Assembly: GCA_017548165.1 (NCBI GenBank)
Contig: JAFYMW010000069.1
Coordinates: 1-34,140, forward strand
Length of the DNA stretch: 34,140 bases
Source of the DNA: Bacteroidaceae bacterium
Lineage (GTDB): Bacteria > Bacteroidota > Bacteroidia > Bacteroidales > Bacteroidaceae
Reading direction: 5' to 3'
Shown here in pieces: positions 1-7,692 of this stretch (positions are counted from its first letter, which is position 1; every line of letters begins with the position of its first letter). Under the pieces are notes generated by a model. It ran no database searches, had not been told where the DNA came from, and saw only the letters and a program-made list of their open reading frames with translations. The position numbers were made by a program, and so were the translations under genes.

Positions 1-508
1 CCTGCGTTAGCACCGTACCTACCGCGACGCTATCCCCACCCAGAGCTTGCTGACCATTACCTCTAATGTGGTTTACGGTCGTAACACTGGTTCTACACCC
101 GATGGCCGTAAGGCAGGTGTTCCCTTCGCTCCCGGTGCTAACCCAATGAACGCTCGTGACATCAAGGGTGCAGTAGCAGCCTTGGCATCTGTTGCCAAGT
201 TGCCTTTCCACCACTCAAAGGACGGTATCTCTTACACCTTCGCTATCACTCCCGCATCTTTGGGTAAGGATAGCGAGGCACAGAAGCAGAACCTAGTGAA
301 CCTGATGGACGGTTACTTCACTCCCGATGGTGGCCAGCACCTGAATGTCAATGTCTTCGACCGTGACCTTTTGGTAGACGCTATGGAGCACCCCGAGAAG
401 TATCCTCAGCTCACTATCCGTGTATCTGGTTATGCCGTTAACTTCGTGAAGTTGACTCGCGAGCAGCAGCTCGACGTACTTAGCCGTACAATCAACCAGA
501 GCCTGTAA
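1..508 (+). CDS. pflB: Formate acetyltransferase (pyruvate formate-lyase), C-terminal part, partial at window start
   Basis: This is the C-terminal end of the glycyl-radical enzyme that splits pyruvate with CoA into acetyl-CoA and formate in the cytoplasm. The visible part begins [12 protein letters not shown] and continues through TITSNVVYG, the PDGRKAG segment and DGISYTF. It ends with the glycyl-radical box RVSGYAV, whose Gly carries the radical, followed by the usual short tail. In-frame homology extends upstream of the first possible start (TTG at 47), so the gene began before the window. An in-frame TAG at 8-10 sits where PFL normally has a Lys two residues before the aligned HTYR segment. 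It is either a real nonsense mutation or an error near a sequence end. The activase gene pflA follows after a terminator and a repeat-rich spacer. The family call is very secure; the integrity of the gene is not. Confidence 0.93.
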
Positions 509-537
509 GCAATACATATATATAATGTATAAGAAAG

Positions 538-573
538 CACCCCTCTCCTCATCAGCAGGTGAGGGGTGTTTTG
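538..573 (+). terminator. Rho-independent terminator after pflB
   Basis: A perfect 8-bp inverted repeat, CACCCCTC (538-545) and GAGGGGTG (561-568), is followed by TTTT. It starts 30 nt after the pflB stop codon. It suggests that pflB and pflA are at least partly separate transcripts. Confidence 0.7.
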
Positions 574-622
574 GTTAACGGTTAACGGTGAGCGGTGAAC
601 GATTAGCGGTGAACGGTTTGAC
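573..622 (+). repeat. Heptanucleotide tandem array, sense orientation, downstream of pflB
   Basis: Seven consecutive units read GGTTAAC, GGTTAAC, GGTGAGC, GGTGAAC, GATTAGC, GGTGAAC and GGTTTGAC (the last has 8 nt). The period is exactly 7 bp. The closing GGTTTGAC also occurs at the edge of the array near 28519. This is the clearest array of a family found in other gaps of the window. Confidence 0.8.
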
Positions 623-654
623 ATCGTAGCGCAGTCACATGCTTTGGCAACTGA

Positions 655-785
655 TTAATCCACCCTCTCCCCCTTCGGGTACTCTCCCTGTCTCAGGGAG
701 AGAAAGTCAATGAGGAACACTATCATCCACTTTGTCCCCTTAAGATAGGGGGACGAGGAACAAAGTTCCGGAGGGGTATGAACTA
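655..785. repeat. GC-rich palindromic intergenic segment (REP-like) in the pflB-pflA gap
   Basis: No gene is visible here. Two hairpins stand out: CTCTCCCTG (682-690) with CAGGGAGAG (694-702) around a 3-nt loop, and GTCCCC (734-739) with GGGGAC (749-754). GGAGGGG follows at 770-776. The style recalls dispersed palindromic intergenic repeats of Bacteroidota genomes, but only one copy this complete is in the window. Its function is unknown. Confidence 0.45.
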
Positions 786-826
786 AAACCTAAACAAGCC
801 CGAAACGACTCTCTAAACACTAAACA
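783..826 (-). repeat. Heptamer units in opposite orientation just before pflA
   Basis: CTAAAAC and CTAAACA are adjacent (783-796), and two more CTAAACA units lie at 813-826, five nt before the pflA start codon. They run opposite to the sense array at 573-622. Other gaps in the window show the same before-start orientation. Confidence 0.5.
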
Positions 827-831
827 ACAAA

Positions 832-1563
832 ATGAACATAGGTCGTATCCACTCTTTGGAATCCTTTGGCACTGTCGACGGACCAGGTATCCGTTTCCTA
901 GCCTTCATGCAGGGTTGTCCCATGCGTTGCCTTTTCTGCCACAATCCCGATACTTGGGATTTGAAGGCTCCAGTCAAATACGAATGGACTGCCCAGCAAT
1001 TGTTGGAAGAAACCATGAAGTATCGCAATTTCATCAAGACTGGCGGTGTTACCTGCACTGGTGGCGAACCCCTTGTCCAGGCTGCCTTTGTTGAAGAATA
1101 CTTCCGCTTATGCAAGAAAGAGGGTATTCACACGGCTCTGGATACCAGCGGCGTAATCTTCAATGATGCTGTACGCAACCTTTTGGAAGTAACTGACTTG
1201 GTTTTGCTTGACGTAAAGACCGTGGACGATGAACTGCATCCCCGCCTTACAGGTCATAAGCGTACGCATCCCCATCAGATGATGGAGTATCTGCAAAGCA
1301 TAGGCAAACCCGTATGGATTCGACATGTTGTCACTCCCGGCATCAACGATGACGATGAGCACCTACTATCCACTGCTCGTTACGTGAGCCAATATAGTGT
1401 AGTGGAGCGAGTGGACATCCTACCATACCATGTTATGGGGGAACATAAGTATGAATACATGGACATAGAATACCCTCTTAAGGGAACCACTGCCCTTTCT
1501 GTTGAAAAGAAAAAGCATGCCGTAGAACTCTTCAAAAATATACTTTCCTGCAAGGTGGTGTAA
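832..1563 (+). CDS. pflA: Pyruvate formate-lyase activating enzyme (radical SAM)
   Basis: This cytoplasmic radical SAM enzyme uses a 4Fe-4S cluster and S-adenosylmethionine to place the glycyl radical on PFL. The 243-residue length is normal for the family. The N-terminus IGRIHSLESFGTVDGPGIR is the activase signature. The cluster cysteines are C29, C33 and C36 in CPMRCLFC, followed by HNPDTW. The SAM-contacting GGE motif is visible as TGGEPL. The ATG at 832 fits the usual N-terminus exactly. Its substrate gene pflB lies directly upstream on the same strand, 323 bp away. A good hairpin terminator follows at 1593-1620. No clear TAnnTTTG promoter was found in the gap, so read-through from pflB remains possible. 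Confidence 0.96.
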   Translation: MNIGRIHSLESFGTVDGPGIRFLAFMQGCPMRCLFCHNPDTWDLKAPVKYEWTAQQLLEETMKYRNFIKTGGVTCTGGEPLVQAAFVEEYFRLCKKEGIHTALDTSGVIFNDAVRNLLEVTDLVLLDVKTVDDELHPRLTGHKRTHPHQMMEYLQSIGKPVWIRHVVTPGINDDDEHLLSTARYVSQYSVVERVDILPYHVMGEHKYEYMDIEYPLKGTTALSVEKKKHAVELFKNILSCKVV

Positions 1564-1592
1564 TAAGAAAGTTGCTATTTCACAATAAGTGA

Positions 1593-1626
1593 GAGGGTGT
1601 ATCAAATTTGACACACCCTCTTCCCT
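1593..1626 (+). terminator. Terminator after pflA
   Basis: GAGGGTGT (1593-1600) pairs with ACACCCTC (1613-1620). The inner TCAAATTTGA is itself palindromic, giving a nearly continuous stem. TTCCCTTTTC follows. The TTTGACACACCC segment recurs in the terminator near 30370. Confidence 0.75.
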
Positions 1627-1659
1627 TTTCCTGCATTATCTCTTGCAAGATCTAGGACT

Positions 1660-1785
1660 TTACTTTAGCTGGTCTGCTACGAATGCCTTCATCTTCTGGC
1701 CACGCAGATTACGCTTCACAATGATACCGTCAGGACCGAAAAGCATAATTTGGGGAATACCCTTAATGCCATAGAGTGAGCTAAT
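1660..1785 (-). pseudogene. C-terminal remnant of a thioredoxin-fold (TlpA/AhpC-TSA-like) protein
   Basis: Reading the minus strand from about 1780 to the stop at 1660-1662 gives LYGIKGIPQIMLFGPDG, then IIVKRNLRG, then a short helix ending ADQLK and a stop. This is the last third of a thioredoxin fold: the cis-Pro (GIP), the strand IMLFGPDG and the terminal helix. No start codon, CxxC motif or N-terminal domain is present upstream. The frame becomes low-complexity AT-rich sequence near 1785. A promoter-like TATATTTG on the same strand lies at 1805-1812, only about 20 bp from the break. I infer an internal deletion that removed most of the gene but left the promoter and the 3' end. Confidence 0.72.
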
Positions 1786-1804
1786 GATTTTTATTATAAC
1801 AGAG

Positions 1805-1812
1805 CAAATATA
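1805..1812 (-). promoter_or_regulatory. Bacteroidota-type -7 box in front of the thioredoxin remnant
   Basis: TATATTTG on the minus strand is a perfect TAnnTTTG match facing the truncated gene at 1660-1785. A TTG lies about 17 nt upstream, a slightly short spacer. Confidence 0.45.
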
Positions 1813-1970
1813 CCACATTTTGAAACAAACAACCTAATATTTTACCATTATTTTAAGTTTATTTGCCCTTTAGCAAGTTTTCATAAGCACACCTTGCCTC
1901 GGATGGCCTTCTATTACTACGAATAAAAGTTAAATTCAAGACATTATCGCAAAATACCGATATCTAACTA

Positions 1971-2001
1971 TTGCAATATTAAAGGGCATTACATTACTTT
2001 G
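1971..2001 (+). promoter_or_regulatory. Candidate promoter of the blaI-M56 operon
   Basis: TTACTTTG (1994-2001) is one base off the TAnnTTTG consensus. A TTG lies 20 nt upstream (1971-1973), which is the expected spacing. The start codon is at 2030. No obvious BlaI operator dyad was recognised. Confidence 0.5.
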
Positions 2002-2029
2002 CATCAGCGAAACACAAATAAATGAATCT

Positions 2030-2410
2030 ATGAGACGCAAAGAAGACTCTTTGACAAAGCTTGAGTTCGAAGTAATGACAATCCTATGGGATCTGGATCG
2101 CCCAGCATGCGCTTGGGATGTGCTAAATCTATGGCCCGAACCCAAACTGGCTTATACCACTATAGCCACATATCTGAAGGTATTGTACGAAAAAGGATAT
2201 GTGGACTTCTCCAAGAACAAAGGCGAGGGCAAGACGCATATGTATGTGGCATTGGTATCACGAGCCGAGTACACACGCCGTACCATGCAGGATGTAAAGA
2301 AGAATTTCTTCGGTGGCAATCTCAAGTCGATGTTCAGTTATTTCGTACGTGAGGAGAACCTCTCTCCAGAAGAAATACAGGAACTACTCTCTGCCATATC
2401 GGAAGAGTAA
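2030..2410 (+). CDS. BlaI/MecI/CopY-family transcriptional repressor
   Basis: This is a 126-residue winged-helix repressor, about the usual family length. The N-terminal part (LTKLEFEVMTILWDLDRPA, with AYTTIATYLKVLYEKGYV) is the DNA-binding domain. In BlaI the TTIATYL helix reads the operator. The C-terminal part (from about residue 80) contains the dimerisation helices and the NLSPEEIQELL helix usual at the end. The gene lies 39 nt upstream of an M56 peptidase gene, the standard sensor partner. In the family the activated M56 protein leads to cleavage of the repressor and derepression. The repressor probably controls its own operon. No beta-lactamase gene is adjacent, so the regulated target and signal are unknown. 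The gene name blaI would over-claim the function. Confidence 0.92.
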   Translation: MRRKEDSLTKLEFEVMTILWDLDRPACAWDVLNLWPEPKLAYTTIATYLKVLYEKGYVDFSKNKGEGKTHMYVALVSRAEYTRRTMQDVKKNFFGGNLKSMFSYFVREENLSPEEIQELLSAISEE

Positions 2411-2449
2411 CACAATTAATGTTTCACACATATATATAAGGTATAGATT

Positions 2450-4144
2450 ATGACTGAAGCATTGTTAATGTATTCTCTGAAGTCGACTCTTGTGTTGATG
2501 CTTCTGTACATTCCCTATGTGTTGATATTGAGAAAAGAAAGCTTCTTTCGATTCAACAGGGCGGTTCTCCTGATGATTATGCTATTATCGCTTGTGCTTC
2601 CACTGATGAACATACAAGCACTATCGTGGGACAACCAACCTGTGGTGCAGGTGGCACAACAACAGATGATAGAGATAGGCATACCCATAAAAGTTGATAC
2701 ATACCTACCAGAAATAACGATCGATGGCAAGAACAATGGCATAGAGGTTTCGTGGTTCCACATAGCTTCCATTCTCTTTGTTATCGGTGCGCTGACAATA
2801 CTTCTTTGTCGCATTGTACAGGTTGTACGCATGGGACATGTAGTAAGAAGCGGAAGCCTATGGCATCAGCAGGAGGATGGCGTAACCATTTATTGCCATG
2901 CTGACGATGTATCTCCTTTTAGCTGGATGAACAATGTAGTCATCAGTGCCAAGGATTATGAGGAGAATGCACGAGAGATTCTGCTGCACGAGAAAGGGCA
3001 TGTGAGGGCACGACATTCTTGGGACTTACTCTTGCTAACCCTGATACAAGTGCTTCAGTGGTTGAATCCGTTTGTCTACATTCTGGGATATAGTCTTCGC
3101 GATGTGCATGAATACGAGGCCGACGACTCTGTTCTGAGAAGTGGAGTCTCTGCCAAAGCCTACCAGTTATTGCTTATAAAAAAAGTTGTTGGCGCCAGCT
3201 CCTACACTTTTGCCAACAACTTTGACCATAGTTTAACTTTAAAACGTATCACTATGATGCAGAAATCAAAATCCAGTGTGTGGATGCGCAGCAAGGTGCT
3301 GTACATCGTTCCAATGGCAACTCTGGCACTCAGTGCCTTTGCCACCAGCGAGAGTGTGTCCCTTTCAGGCAATGAGATTGCCAAGAACGAGGACAAAGTT
3401 ATTAAAATTAGTGCATCCAGACAAGCGGATGAGACTAAAAAAGTAGGTTCTTCCGTTGTATTTCCTACTAATGAAAATATTGTCTACCTTGTGGACGGTA
3501 CTGAGGTCAGTTTGGAAGCTGCCAAAGCATTGTCGCCAGAGAAGATAGAGGCTATTACGGTATTCAAGAAAGAAGCAGCGGCAAGTTTGGGCTATCCTGG
3601 CAAGACGGTAGTCAAGATTAAGACAAAGAAGGTTGTCGAGCAAGTCAAATTCTTACCAGACGAGGCCGTATTGTCAAGCTATGATACTCCACAAAAGGTG
3701 TCATATGTTCCGAAACCTGCCGTGCAGGCACAATTCAAGGGTGGAGATGCGGCATTGATGCAATGGCTTTGTAAAAACGTGAAATACCCCTCCGAGGCTC
3801 AGAGCCAAGGTGTGATGGGAAGAGTTCAGGTAGAGTTCTTCATTACAGAGACAGGTCAGATAACCAATATCCGCGCTATAGCATTTGGCAAACACACACC
3901 TGAGAGAAGTAATACATTGCCCGAGATGGTTGTTATGGCTTATGCAAAGGAGAAAAAGGCCGAAGGCAAGGAACTCTCTGTCCAAGAGCAGCAGGCATAC
4001 AAGCGTGCCGTTGAGGCCCTGCTTGCCGAATCCGTAAGGGTAGTAGGTGCCATGCCAGCATGGGAACCTGGTTATGTAGACAAGGAAAAGACTAAGCCCT
4101 GCACCACCAGATATGTACTGCCTATTATGTTTAGGTTAAGCTAA
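2450..4144 (+). CDS. M56-family (BlaR1-like) membrane metallopeptidase with C-terminal TonB domain
   Basis: This 564-residue inner-membrane sensor-protease is the partner of the BlaI-type repressor. Hydrophobic segments lie at about 10-27, 38-55 and 103-120, with another near 195-215. The zinc site HEKGH is at 180-184, followed by ARHSWD, with the downstream acidic ligand in EYEAD (221-225). A further hydrophobic segment near 280-300 leads to a periplasmic region. That region holds a segment like the TonB-receptor plug (VDGTEVS, SPEKIEAITVFKKEAA, then KIKTKK, about 345-400). It ends with a TonB C-terminal domain, from FKGGDAALMQWL to YVLPIMFRLS. Bacteroidota M56 proteins often carry this TonB domain in place of the penicillin-binding domain of BlaR1, so a beta-lactam signal should not be assumed. 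Confidence 0.9.
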   Translation: MTEALLMYSLKSTLVLMLLYIPYVLILRKESFFRFNRAVLLMIMLLSLVLPLMNIQALSWDNQPVVQVAQQQMIEIGIPIKVDTYLPEITIDGKNNGIEVSWFHIASILFVIGALTILLCRIVQVVRMGHVVRSGSLWHQQEDGVTIYCHADDVSPFSWMNNVVISAKDYEENAREILLHEKGHVRARHSWDLLLLTLIQVLQWLNPFVYILGYSLRDVHEYEADDSVLRSGVSAKAYQLLLIKKVVGASSYTFANNFDHSLTLKRITMMQKSKSSVWMRSKVLYIVPMATLALSAFATSESVSLSGNEIAKNEDKVIKISASRQADETKKVGSSVVFPTNENIVYLVDGTEVSLEAAKALSPEKIEAITVFKKEAAASLGYPGKTVVKIKTKKVVEQVKFLPDEAVLSSYDTPQKVSYVPKPAVQAQFKGGDAALMQWLCKNVKYPSEAQSQGVMGRVQVEFFITETGQITNIRAIAFGKHTPERSNTLPEMVVMAYAKEKKAEGKELSVQEQQAYKRAVEALLAESVRVVGAMPAWEPGYVDKEKTKPCTTRYVLPIMFRLS

Positions 4145-4183
4145 GAATGTTTGTCCTATTGGTTAATAAAGGTACATAAACCT

Positions 4184-4233
4184 CACACTCCAGTACCATG
4201 TTCTACGCAAAGCGACAATGATACTGGAGTGTG
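4184..4233. terminator. Bidirectional hairpin between convergent genes
   Basis: A perfect 12-bp inverted repeat, CACACTCCAGTA (4184-4195) and TACTGGAGTGTG (4222-4233), encloses a 26-nt loop. It lies between the M56 gene and the patatin gene, which converge. No strong T-run follows, so the terminator call rests on the stem and position. Confidence 0.55.
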
Positions 4234-4257
4234 TTATATACTAACAAAATCCTTTTA

Positions 4258-5124
4258 CTACATATCCACGCCAACGAGTACTCCCTTCATCTGTACCCTA
4301 CCCAATTGGGATATCGCTTCGGCCTTGTCGTAGTCGTAGAATCCATATTCGCCAAGTGAAACATTGAGATATATGTCGGGCGGAGTGAGACGCAATGCCA
4401 TTTCGGTGTTGCGCTTCATCAGTATCAGGAGGGTATCGTAGGTAAGAGACAGATAATTATTGCTCAAGGCAGAAACCCCAGCATGGAACTTTCGCGACAA
4501 CTTTTGAAAAGTTGAGGCTTCTTCTGAAGTCTGCGATATGGTGTGATTGGGATGAAGGTCACCCTCTTCGTCCCATTCGTAGTTGTCAAGATTCACCGCC
4601 ACAAGGACATCCCCCAGAGTGCGTTGCACCTGGTCAAGAGGAAGACCATTGGTCATAGCACCATCTATGAGCAACATATCGCCATACTCCACGGGACTAA
4701 ACACCATAGGAATAGAGATACTGGCACGGATAGCATCGTACAGACTACCACTACGGAATACCACCTCACTACCCGTCTTGAGATCGGTTGCCACGGCACA
4801 ATATGGTATCGGCAAATCCTCTATACGACAGTCCGGCACTATGGATTTGAGAGCATCTATTACCCTATCACCCTTGAGGAAGGCATGCGGGCTGAGCGTA
4901 AAGTCAGCAAGGTTGAAGACATCACGATTGGTGAGATCGTACATCCACTCCTTCACTTTGTCGAGACCTCCGGCAGCATATATACCACCTATCAATGCAC
5001 CCATAGAAGCACCTGCTATGGAGGATATTTCATAACCAGCATCCTCCAATGCCTCTATTGCACCAATATGCGCAAACCCTTTGGCTCCACCACTGGCAAG
5101 CACCAAAGCAACCTTTTTCTTCAT
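4258..5124 (-). CDS. Patatin-like phospholipase (RssA/YchK type)
   Basis: This is a 288-residue serine lipid acyl hydrolase with a Ser-Asp dyad. The oxyanion loop SGGAKGFAHIG is at 11-21, the nucleophile elbow GASMG has Ser40, and the catalytic Asp154 is in DGAMTNG, where many homologs have DGG. IPMVFSP is also typical. There is no signal peptide, so the protein is probably cytoplasmic or membrane-associated. The gene starts 18 nt after lepB and is likely the last gene of the dapB-lepB operon. The C-terminal part, after about residue 195, is family-variable. The substrate cannot be read from the sequence. It ends with TAG, which shows that TAG acts as a stop in this genome. Confidence 0.9.
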   Translation of the reverse strand: MKKKVALVLASGGAKGFAHIGAIEALEDAGYEISSIAGASMGALIGGIYAAGGLDKVKEWMYDLTNRDVFNLADFTLSPHAFLKGDRVIDALKSIVPDCRIEDLPIPYCAVATDLKTGSEVVFRSGSLYDAIRASISIPMVFSPVEYGDMLLIDGAMTNGLPLDQVQRTLGDVLVAVNLDNYEWDEEGDLHPNHTISQTSEEASTFQKLSRKFHAGVSALSNNYLSLTYDTLLILMKRNTEMALRLTPPDIYLNVSLGEYGFYDYDKAEAISQLGRVQMKGVLVGVDM

Positions 5125-5142
5125 AATAGAGAAAAAAAGAAT

Positions 5143-6747
5143 TTATTTGATATTATCTACCAAGCGGAACAGACGATTCCATCTGATAGCGCCCAAACCA
5201 CCACGGTCAGGATCCATAGAAAGCCAGATGATAATGGGCTTACCTACGATGTGGTCTTCGGGAACAAAGCCCCAATAACGTGAATCGGCACTATTGTGAC
5301 GATTGTCGCCCTGCATCCAGTAGTAGTCCATCTTGAAGGTATACTCATCTGTTTCCTTACCGTTTATCATTATACGACTATCATCTGTTACCTGAAGGTC
5401 ATTGCCTTCATATACTCGTATGGGACGTTCGTAGACAGGTAGATTCTCCATAGTAAGTTTGATGGTTTCTCCCTTGGCAGGAATCCATACAGGACCATAG
5501 TTGTCGCATGTCCAACCTGTGTGTCCGTTCAAGGGATAGAGCAAACCAGTCTCGTCTTGTTTGTGGTACTTGATACTCTCCACAAGGTCGGTACGAGCCT
5601 CCAAGGCAGCCTTGGCCTTGGATGTAAGAGGCATTATGTATGTCCATTTCATTGATTCAATTTCATCAGAATGAATACCCAGTCCATCTACCCATGTTGA
5701 TGGCAATGGCTTAATTAAACCAACCATAGTGGCGCTATCTGTCATATTGACATATCCTACATATTCTCTCGCATCATTAGAACAAAGATACCTAACAGCT
5801 TCATCGGAAAGAGTTAGCGCGCCATATAAAAACAACCCACTTAAATCATCCTTGGAGATACCCAAACTATGTGCAAACTCAAAAGGTATGGAATATTTAA
5901 CAGTTACTTCATAATTGTACTGAACTTCATCGGGTTCCTTGTTTGCCACTCCATCCAGATAGATGATATGGTCGCGTATTTCCAGTGTCTGCCCCGGGAG
6001 TCCTACGCAGCGCTTGACATAGTTTTCCCTACGATCGACCGGACGCCATTGAACCTTGCCATACTTTGCTGGATCTGATTTGACATAGTCGCTTCCAACC
6101 TGAATGGCATAGTTATAAAAACGATATTGCTCCAAAGCCGACATACTGTCAATACCAGCAGGAACATCGAGATTGTGAACGTAAAGTTCTTTGCAGAGAC
6201 GATAGTAGTCGGTATTCTGGAAATTGTATGCTATGGTATCTCCTGCAGGATAGTTGAAGACAACAATATCGTTGAGAGTAATCTTTTTAGGAGTCACACG
6301 CTTGTAGTCCCATTGCAAACTCTCAATGTAACTCTTGCCCAAGCCCAAAGGCAAGGTATGCTGACACAAAGGAGCATGCAGAGGTGTTTGAGGCACACGA
6401 GGACCATAGGTCATCTTGCTCACGAAGAGATAGTCGCCAACCAGCAAGCTCTTCTCAAGCGAACTGGAAGGTATGGTATAATTCTGGAAGAAGTATATAT
6501 TGACAAAATAGACCGCTACCAGGGCAAACACTATAGCATCCACCCACGACATCACCATGCGCAGGACAGGATCTTCGAGGTCTTTCCACCATCCCCAGTT
6601 GATCTTCTTCGTGACATAGGCATCAAAGATGAAGGGGAGAACAATGACACCCCACCAGGATTGTATCCATACAAGGAAGGCGATATATAAGGCACTAGCT
6701 ACAAGACCCTTTATCCAATCTTTCTTCGTTGGTTTGTATTTCTTCAT
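5143..6747 (-). CDS. lepB: Signal peptidase I (S26), long Bacteroidota form
   Basis: This enzyme removes signal peptides from exported proteins on the outer face of the inner membrane. The 534-residue protein is much longer than the E. coli enzyme. N-terminal membrane segments lie at about 12-45 and 65-88. The catalytic Ser96 is in TIPSSSLEKSLLVGD and the general-base Lys245 is in YVKRCVGLPGQ. The box E motif GDNRHNSADSRYWGFVPEDH lies near the C-terminus. The extra length comes from two insertions, one between the Ser and Lys regions and one of roughly 200 residues between the Lys region and box E. This is common in Bacteroidota LepB. The gene lies 13 nt after dapB and 18 nt before the patatin gene on the same strand. 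Confidence 0.95.
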   Translation of the reverse strand: MKKYKPTKKDWIKGLVASALYIAFLVWIQSWWGVIVLPFIFDAYVTKKINWGWWKDLEDPVLRMVMSWVDAIVFALVAVYFVNIYFFQNYTIPSSSLEKSLLVGDYLFVSKMTYGPRVPQTPLHAPLCQHTLPLGLGKSYIESLQWDYKRVTPKKITLNDIVVFNYPAGDTIAYNFQNTDYYRLCKELYVHNLDVPAGIDSMSALEQYRFYNYAIQVGSDYVKSDPAKYGKVQWRPVDRRENYVKRCVGLPGQTLEIRDHIIYLDGVANKEPDEVQYNYEVTVKYSIPFEFAHSLGISKDDLSGLFLYGALTLSDEAVRYLCSNDAREYVGYVNMTDSATMVGLIKPLPSTWVDGLGIHSDEIESMKWTYIMPLTSKAKAALEARTDLVESIKYHKQDETGLLYPLNGHTGWTCDNYGPVWIPAKGETIKLTMENLPVYERPIRVYEGNDLQVTDDSRIMINGKETDEYTFKMDYYWMQGDNRHNSADSRYWGFVPEDHIVGKPIIIWLSMDPDRGGLGAIRWNRLFRLVDNIK

Positions 6748-6760
6748 GACGACATTTAGG

Positions 6761-7516
6761 TTAGAACTGGAACAAATCAGACATTGTCAGCAATCCCTCG
6801 TGCTTTGCGGTGTATTCGGCAGCCAAAACAGCGCCAAGGGCAAAGCCTTTGCGAGAATGAGCATCGTGAGTGATGGTAATGCAATCTGCCTCGCTCTCCC
6901 AAGTGATGGTGTGTATGCCAGGGACCTCGTCGCGACGAACAGAATCGATGCGGAGTTTATCAGCAGGAAGTTGGATAGTGCCCTCCTGAGTGCCATCTGG
7001 ATTGGTGAGCATACCGAACTCCCAGCCATTGAGACGTTCCACTTCGGCTACCAATTCCTCACCCAGTGTTATACCAGTACCAGAGGGATGATCGAGCTTG
7101 TGAATATGGTGCACCTCTTCAAGAACTGGGGTGTAGCTATCAAACTGATTCATGATGCGTGCCAGATAACGGTTAACAGCACGGAACACGGTAACACCAA
7201 GACTGAAATTAGAACTCCAGAAAAGGGTCTTGCCTTGCTCCTGACACATTTGCTTCACCTCCTCACCATGCTGAGGAATCCATCCAGTGCTGCCACTCAC
7301 AACCTTCACTCCATGCCTGAAGCACTTCATATAATTGTCATAAGCTGTATGTGGAGCAGTGAATTCAATAGCCACATCAGCACTCTTGAATGCCTCGCTC
7401 TCAAAGTCCTGTTGGTTGTCAATATCGATAATACATACTATCTCGTGACCTCTGCTCAATGCTATCTCTTCTATCATACGGCCCATCTTACCGTAACCTA
7501 TCAATGCTATTTTCAT
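6761..7516 (-). CDS. dapB: 4-hydroxy-tetrahydrodipicolinate reductase
   Basis: This enzyme reduces 4-hydroxy-tetrahydrodipicolinate with NAD(P)H in the diaminopimelate/lysine pathway, which feeds peptidoglycan synthesis. The 251-residue length is typical. The N-terminal Rossmann motif is IGYGKMGRMI. EFTAPHTAYDN and VSGSTGW form the cofactor side. The substrate-binding and catalytic box is EEVHHIHKLDHPSGT, with His136, His137 and Lys140. It is the first gene of the dapB-lepB-patatin operon. A near-ideal Bacteroidota promoter lies about 25 bp upstream of the ATG. Confidence 0.96.
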   Translation of the reverse strand: MKIALIGYGKMGRMIEEIALSRGHEIVCIIDIDNQQDFESEAFKSADVAIEFTAPHTAYDNYMKCFRHGVKVVSGSTGWIPQHGEEVKQMCQEQGKTLFWSSNFSLGVTVFRAVNRYLARIMNQFDSYTPVLEEVHHIHKLDHPSGTGITLGEELVAEVERLNGWEFGMLTNPDGTQEGTIQLPADKLRIDSVRRDEVPGIHTITWESEADCITITHDAHSRKGFALGAVLAAEYTAKHEGLLTMSDLFQF

Positions 7517-7540
7517 GTTTGTTTTATTTCTTTAATCGCA

Positions 7541-7571
7541 CAAAGGTACAAATAAGTCAGTTAAACTCAAA
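7541..7571 (-). promoter_or_regulatory. Promoter of the dapB-lepB operon
   Basis: On the minus strand TTTG (7571-7568) is followed by a 19-nt spacer and TACCTTTG (7548-7541). Both elements match the Bacteroidota sigma-ABfr consensus (TTTG, TAnnTTTG). The predicted leader before the ATG is about 20 nt. Confidence 0.8.
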
Positions 7572-7663
7572 AGAAATTAACTTTATTTGTGAGATTTAGC
7601 ATAAAGTACTACGATATGAATGTCAAAATCCGCATTATACGAACGAAATGTCATTTTTATTCG

Positions 7664-7671
7664 TATCTTTG
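7664..7671 (+). promoter_or_regulatory. -7 box of the DUF2851-dprA promoter
   Basis: TATCTTTG is a perfect TAnnTTTG match 21 nt before the DUF2851 start codon. No clear TTTG is present at the expected -33 distance. It is divergent from the dapB promoter in the same 176-bp gap. Confidence 0.6.
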
Positions 7672-7692
7672 CCAACAAAATGACACATAAAA

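Larger units (their letters stand above)
1786..2029. other. AT-rich gap upstream of the BlaI gene
   Basis: No intact gene is visible. On the minus strand an open stretch from about 1936 ends at 1859-1861 and reads RSNRRPSEARCAYENLLKGK before the stop. It looks like a possible protein C-terminus, but I cannot assign it and it may be chance. The right part holds the blaI promoter candidate. Confidence 0.4.

Noticed and set aside
8-10. TAG recoding as an explanation of the pflB stop
   Set aside because: queF and the patatin gene end in TAG, and no other real gene here contains an in-frame TAG.
573-622. CRISPR-like array
   Set aside because: The units are 7 bp with no spacers and no cas genes are present.
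4543-5283. Plus-strand open frame of 246 codons
   Set aside because: It is antisense to the patatin gene and the end of lepB; no family match.
6629-7555. Plus-strand open frame of 308 codons
   Set aside because: It is antisense to dapB and the start of lepB and has no recognisable domain.
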